Assembly: GCA_964019425.1 (NCBI GenBank)
Contig: OZ025789.1
Span: 124,001 to 188,000 of the forward strand
Source: Flectonema sp. DT1601
Taxonomy: Eukaryota; Euglenozoa; Diplonemea; Diplonemida; Diplonemidae
Reading direction: 5' to 3'
DNA: 64,000 nucleotides
Each line of letters opens with the position of its first letter. Positions within the stretch are counted from its first letter, which is position 1. The notes under the pieces were generated by a model that was given only the letters and a program-made list of their open reading frames with translations, did no database searches and was not told where the DNA came from. Below, one piece after another: positions 33,401 to 39,400 of this stretch. Position numbers and translations under genes: made by a program.

Positions 33401-36400
33401 CCACAGCCGGAGTCGTTCCCGGAATGATACTCAGCGTTGGGATACCGTCTCCCTTCGTCACCCCATTCTTAGGATTGCATGAGCACGTAGGGCACTGCGC
33501 AACGCGAACTCCTGTGTCCCACGAGTTGAAGGCCACACGAAGCTTTCCTCCCTTGACGTCCGAGCTGATCCCCTTGGTCGAATCCTCGCCGGTCAGGGGA
33601 ACCTTCTGTACCCAGTCCCTCATCACCTCCATCAGAGCATCAAACCCGCTAGGGTGACGCCCGAATGTCTTGTCCATCGAGCACGATGCGTCAAACGACA
33701 CCACCACGTCGAGGTCGGGGCAGCTCGAGTACTTCTGATCCACACAAACTATAGGGCTCACCGACCTGTCGACGATGCAGCGAGGGTCCTCCGTGCACAG
33801 ACACACCATGTCCTTAGCATCGAACAGCGCCGGTTTGTTGTAGTCACTGCACAACTTGTCCACGCATTTGTTCGCAGCATCATCCCACCTGCACAATCCC
33901 TTCTGGTCAGTGTTGCAGCTGTCCTTGCCCGTGTGCTTGTCGAAGCAGTACTTCTCCACACACAACCCACACCCAACAGCGTCCCAGTCACAGTCCGTGT
34001 CACGGCTGCACGTCACCTCGTCAGCGTGTTTGTAGCACTTCGTCTCAGCACAAGCCGCACCGTCCCAGTTGCACGCGGTATCCGCGAGGCACTCCGCCTG
34101 AATCGTCCCCGTGCAGCGCTTCTTGTGGCACAGCGGGTTCGCCCCGTCCCCCCACTCACATTCAGGATCCCGACTGTTCTCACATGAGCCCTGGTCGGTA
34201 AACTGACAAACCTTGTTGATGCACGAGTCGCTCACGCAGTCCCAGTCGCACAACCCGCTCGGGTCAGCCAAGCACTTCTGCTCATCCTTGGTCTGGGTGC
34301 AGTCCGGCACCGTCGGGTTGCAGGTGCCAGTCGAATAATCCCACTTGCACTTGTCGTCGGCGTTGCAGGGCCCAGGCGCGAAGTGTTGGCATTTCTTTGG
34401 ATCACACTCTGCCGGCACCTTCGTTGTGTTCCAGTCGCACAGATCGTCCTGAACGCAATCCTGCTGCTTTGGGTACTCGCAAACCTCGCGCTGGCACTTG
34501 TCCTGGTCCCAGAAGCATCCAGTTGCCCTATCACACTCCGGCTTGAGGCAGTGCTTCTCGCATTCAGTCGTCACACACATTCCGTTCGCCGTGTTCCGCG
34601 CTCCCGCCGTGCAAGTCACCGACCCTCCGGCGAGCATGCAATTCTCGCAAACGAATCCGGAAGCCTTCTGCGTCGCCGAAAGCTCCAAGCAGTTCAGGTT
34701 CAGGCACCCATCGGCCGCAGCACACTTCTGGGGAACCTGGTCCTGCCAGTCGCATGCCTGGTCCGCACGGCACTCCAGCTTCACTCCCCACTTCGAACAC
34801 GGGACAGAAGCACCGGTCGCCGGCGGTGTCGTTGAGCCTCCCCCCTGGTTCTGGTGCGCCTGGATTGCTGCCCCAAAGCGGCCAGCAGGGTCGCAGAAGT
34901 CCTTGAACACCTCCTCCAACATGTCGTCCAGCGGAACGTTCACAAAGTGGTCATCGTGCGGATCCGAAGTGATCGGCTTCAGGGTTTTTTCCGCATCCAA
35001 GTCAGCATCCGTGTGTGCAGCACTCTTGCGTACCACTACACCGAAAGTGATCACATCCATCGCATCCAAGTTCTGTCGGATCTGTGGGATCTCGACACTG
35101 CTCTGCGGCTCCTTCGGGTTCATCGCCCCGTCGGTGATGACGATCAGAACGTGCTGTCTGTGCGATGGCGATCCCTGGAACACGTGCACTGCATCCTCCA
35201 ACGCCTTTGCCATGTAGGTTACCGACCCCATGTAGTTCGTCTCGTGCCAGTCCAGGTCGACGTCCAGCTCGCTGCGTTTCCCACTGAGCTCTCCATCAGT
35301 GCACGTACCTCTGGGAACAGGATCCCTGCACCTCCTGCTCTGGGTGCACCCCTGGTTGTTGTTCCTGCACACCCAGTACTCGTCAGTTCTCGAGAACTGC
35401 ACGAACGCGAGACGGAAGGTTCCTCCGACCACCGTCGATCTATTCCCGACCGTGTGATCCTCCCCCGTCAGCGGAAGGGTCTGCATCCAGTCGCGCAGCA
35501 TCTCCACCATTCCAAAGTATCCGTGAGGGTGGTTCCCAAAAGTTCCGCTCATCGAGCCAGATCCGTCCAGCACGAACACTACGTCGAGGTCGGGACAAGC
35601 CGACACGTGCACATCCCTGCACTTCGGGCTGGCCGTTGAATCCCAGTAGCAGTTCGGTTGCTTCGTGCACTCGCAGTTCTTCAGGAAATCGCTGCACTTC
35701 GCCGTCTCACAGTAGTCTCCTTTGGAGTCTGTTCCCTTCTTGCAGTTCGGGTCGCTCTCGCAGCTATCCGCCACCTTGCTCGCAGGCGGGTAGTTCGCGT
35801 TGTGCGCCACCGTGCAAACCGTCGGTTGGCACGATGCAGGCGCCGTTGTGGTGTTCCAGTGGCAGCGCGGGTCGTGGTCACAACCAACAATGTCGTTTCC
35901 GAAGCTTGGGCAGTAGTCTGTCACGCACGGAGTCGTTCCGTCCCACACACAAAGCGGATCCTGGTTGCAATTGTTCTGGTTCGTATGCACCTTGCACTTG
36001 TCTACTTCGCACTGATTGCTTTTGGTGTTCCACTTGCAGTTCTCGCACCCAGCTGCGTCGCAAGACTGCTGGGCAGTGTACGAACACAGTTTCTCTGAAC
36101 AAGCTCCGTTCTTCCATTCACAATTCGAGTCCACTCCGCAAGTCCCCGGGATCGTGTACTGACACCGGCTGTCACGGCACTCAGTTGGCAACGAGCAGTT
36201 GTACACACACTGCGGGTCCGCGAGGCAGTCTGCTTGCAACTTCCCATCACACGTCGGGACCTGCAAGCACACAGGTGGGTCAACTCCCGTGTCCCACAAG
36301 CATTCCGTCTTGTTCAGGCACGCTTCTCTCACGAACACAGCGGCGCACGGCTTCTTCGAACAATCCCTAGTGTTGTCGTCCCACATGCACAGCGAGTCCG

Positions 36401-39400
36401 CGTCTCCCTCGCAGTTGGTCTTGTCGGTGTGCTCGCACACTTTCCTCGTGCACTCCTTCGGCGTTCCCGACCACGCGCATGCAGGGTCCTTGTCACAGCA
36501 ATCTTTCTCGCAGCAGTCCTTGCAGTGCGTCGTTCCGCAGGTCCCGTCGATCGCTGACACCACTCCAGCACCGCAGATGACCGTCGCCCGCTGCAGCTTG
36601 CAGTTCGCACACCGGAACAGCCCCGTGTACTGGCTCGGAACCGCTTGGCAATTCAACTCAGGACATCCGGTCGGCGAGTCGCAAGTGCGGAGCTTCGGCT
36701 GCTTCCACTCACAGTACTTGTCGGCGTTGCACTCGTCTTTGAATCCCCATGTTGCGCATGGGAAGTGCGTGCTGTCCACAGGTGGGATGAGAGACCTTCC
36801 AATCGGACTCGACGGGTCGCAGAAGACGTTCAGCAGTTGGCTCGGAATCTCATCGAGCTGCAGGTTCAAGAAATGCTCGTCCTTCGGGTCCGTAACCAGC
36901 GGCTTCAATCTCAGTTCCGCGTAGTCGTCTTGGTAGTTTTTGTCGGTAAACCTCCGCATAACCACACCAAATACCACCACTTTCTCCCGACGGAGGTCCT
37001 GCTGCGCCTTGTTGAGCATCCCAGGGTAGGTCGGCTGCCAGTTCTGGTCGCATCCGAACGGACACTGGTCACACGAGTTCCCGAAGCTGCACGCGTCTCC
37101 ATTGATGTCCGTCAGCCCTCCATCGGCGATGATCACTACAACCTGCTTCCTGCCTGGCGGCGAAACCAAGAATGTGTGGTCGGCCACGTCCTGGAGTGCG
37201 TCGTGGATGTAGGTCCAGTGACCCTGGTAGTTCGCCTCGTGCCAGTCGATATCCCCCATCAGCTCCTGCAGGTTACCAGACAGCAAACCGTCAGTGCACT
37301 GCCCGATCGCGCAATTCGTCGGGTGGTCTTCATCGGGGCGAGCGTTCGCCTTCGAGAACTGGATGAATGTGATACGGAAGGTTCCTCCCTTCACACTCGA
37401 TTGGGCCCCCACCGTGTGGTCCTCCCCCGTCAACGGCAAGGTCTTCACCCAGTCACGAAGCATCTCGAGAAGAGCGGTGTATCCGTGGGCGTGGCGTCCG
37501 AACGGCCTCCACATCGATCCCGAACCGTCGATTATGAAGGCGACATCCAGGTCCGGGCACTGAGCCAGCGAAGGGATCGCGCAGTGCGGGTTTTTCGGGT
37601 CCGTAGCAACCCACGTGCAGTCGGGGTCCTCGCTACACTTACACTCGTCCTTCGGGTTGTTGTACTTGTCGCACGTCTTCACAGCACAGTACGCAGGGTT
37701 CGCCTTCGTTTGCCACATGCACTTGTCGTCGTTCAGGCACGCCGTGTTCGAGTATCCTCCGCACGGGGTTTGTGTGCACACCGGCGGAGTACCTGTCGTG
37801 TCCCAGTGACACGCCGTGTCCGCGTTACACGAAACGTCATCCGGATGCTTCACGCAAGGCCTCTCCACACATTTGTCCAGCGCCGTGTCCCATTCACACT
37901 TGCCGTCGGCATTGCAGGTCGGGGCACTCACGTACAGGCAGATCTTCTCCGCGCAGTACTCAATCAGCGTCGACGGAGGACCGGCTGGTGGAGGAGTCTG
38001 TACCGGAACCCACTCGCATCCGTCTTCGGCATTGCAGGTTCCCTCCTTGGTGTGCAGACACTTTTTCGGATAGCACTTCGGGCTCTTGCTCGGGTCGTAC
38101 TCGCACACGCTCAGGAAACAGTAGTCTGGATCCCCAGCCGGCGGGCTACACGGCGCCCCCATCTGAACCGACACCGCTTCGCACGGCTGCTCGTCCTCGT
38201 GCACTCGGCAAGGGTTGTCGATGCACGTGTCCGTCGCCCACATCGCATCCCACAAGCAGTTGTCGTTAGCTTTGCAGTCCACCTGGTTCTTCCCAGTGCA
38301 TCCCGGTTCCTCCCGCTTGCAGTTCCCGTTGTCCCACTTGCATCCTGGGTGGGCCTTGCAGTCAGTCTCTGAACACAAAGGGTAGCAATCTGACTGAGTG
38401 CACGACGGCGAGATCGAAGAATCCCACTTGCAGTCCAAGTCAGCCATACAATCCGTCTCGCTTCCCTTCGACGCGCATCCTAACGGCACCGTCACCGTAT
38501 TGACGGCAATTCCCCTTCCAAAAACGCTTTTCGGATCGCAAATCTGGTCCAGCACCTGTTCCTTGAAGTGGTCGAGATCAACGTTGAGGAAGTGCTCATC
38601 CTGCGGGTCAGACACTAACGGCTTCAGCTTCGCCTCCGCCCGAAGGTCCTGTCTCGTGTGTCCGGTCGCTTTCCTCACAACGATACCGAAAATCTGCGCA
38701 TTGTATTTCGTTTTCAAGTCGTCCTCCGCCGCCCGTACGTCGCTGTCCTGATCGTGTAGAGCCCCATCAGTGATGATCATCACAATCTTCTTCCTCGTCG
38801 AACCGTCGCGTCCGAAAATCGAATCCACCTCCCGCAACGCGGGTTCCAAGATCGTCTTCCCTTGACTCCATCTCCTGCAGAAAAAGTTCTCGTGGAAGGT
38901 CACGTCCTTGGAAAGGGCGGCGTAGTTTCCGGACAAAGGAGCTCCTCCTCCAGTCGTTCCCGAAACAGGCACCCAAGCCTTGCAGTTCACGAACCCGGCA
39001 GGCGGCGTGTCTTGCGCCGTCTGCGAATCCCCAGGCTTCCCGAACTGCACCATCGACGCGCGAATTCCGTACGTAGAGGTCGACGACGGTGCCAACTCCG
39101 CCGCGTGCAGGAAGTCCCTCATCTCCTCCATCATTCCGTAAAACCCGACCGCGTGTGACCCGAACCTCGCGCTCATCGAACCAGACCCGTCGAGCAGGAA
39201 GGCGATGTCCACAGGCGGACACTGAACCTTCGGGTCCACACAGTGGGTGTTCGCTGAATCCCAAACACAGTCAGGTGACGCAGCCAAACAGTCGCACTTG
39301 TCGGCGATGTCGCTGCACTCGCGCTTCTGGCACTGCGTCCCAGCCGCGTTGTTCGCGTTCCAGTAGCAAGGTCCGAGGCTGTCCGCGTTGCATGCGTCCC

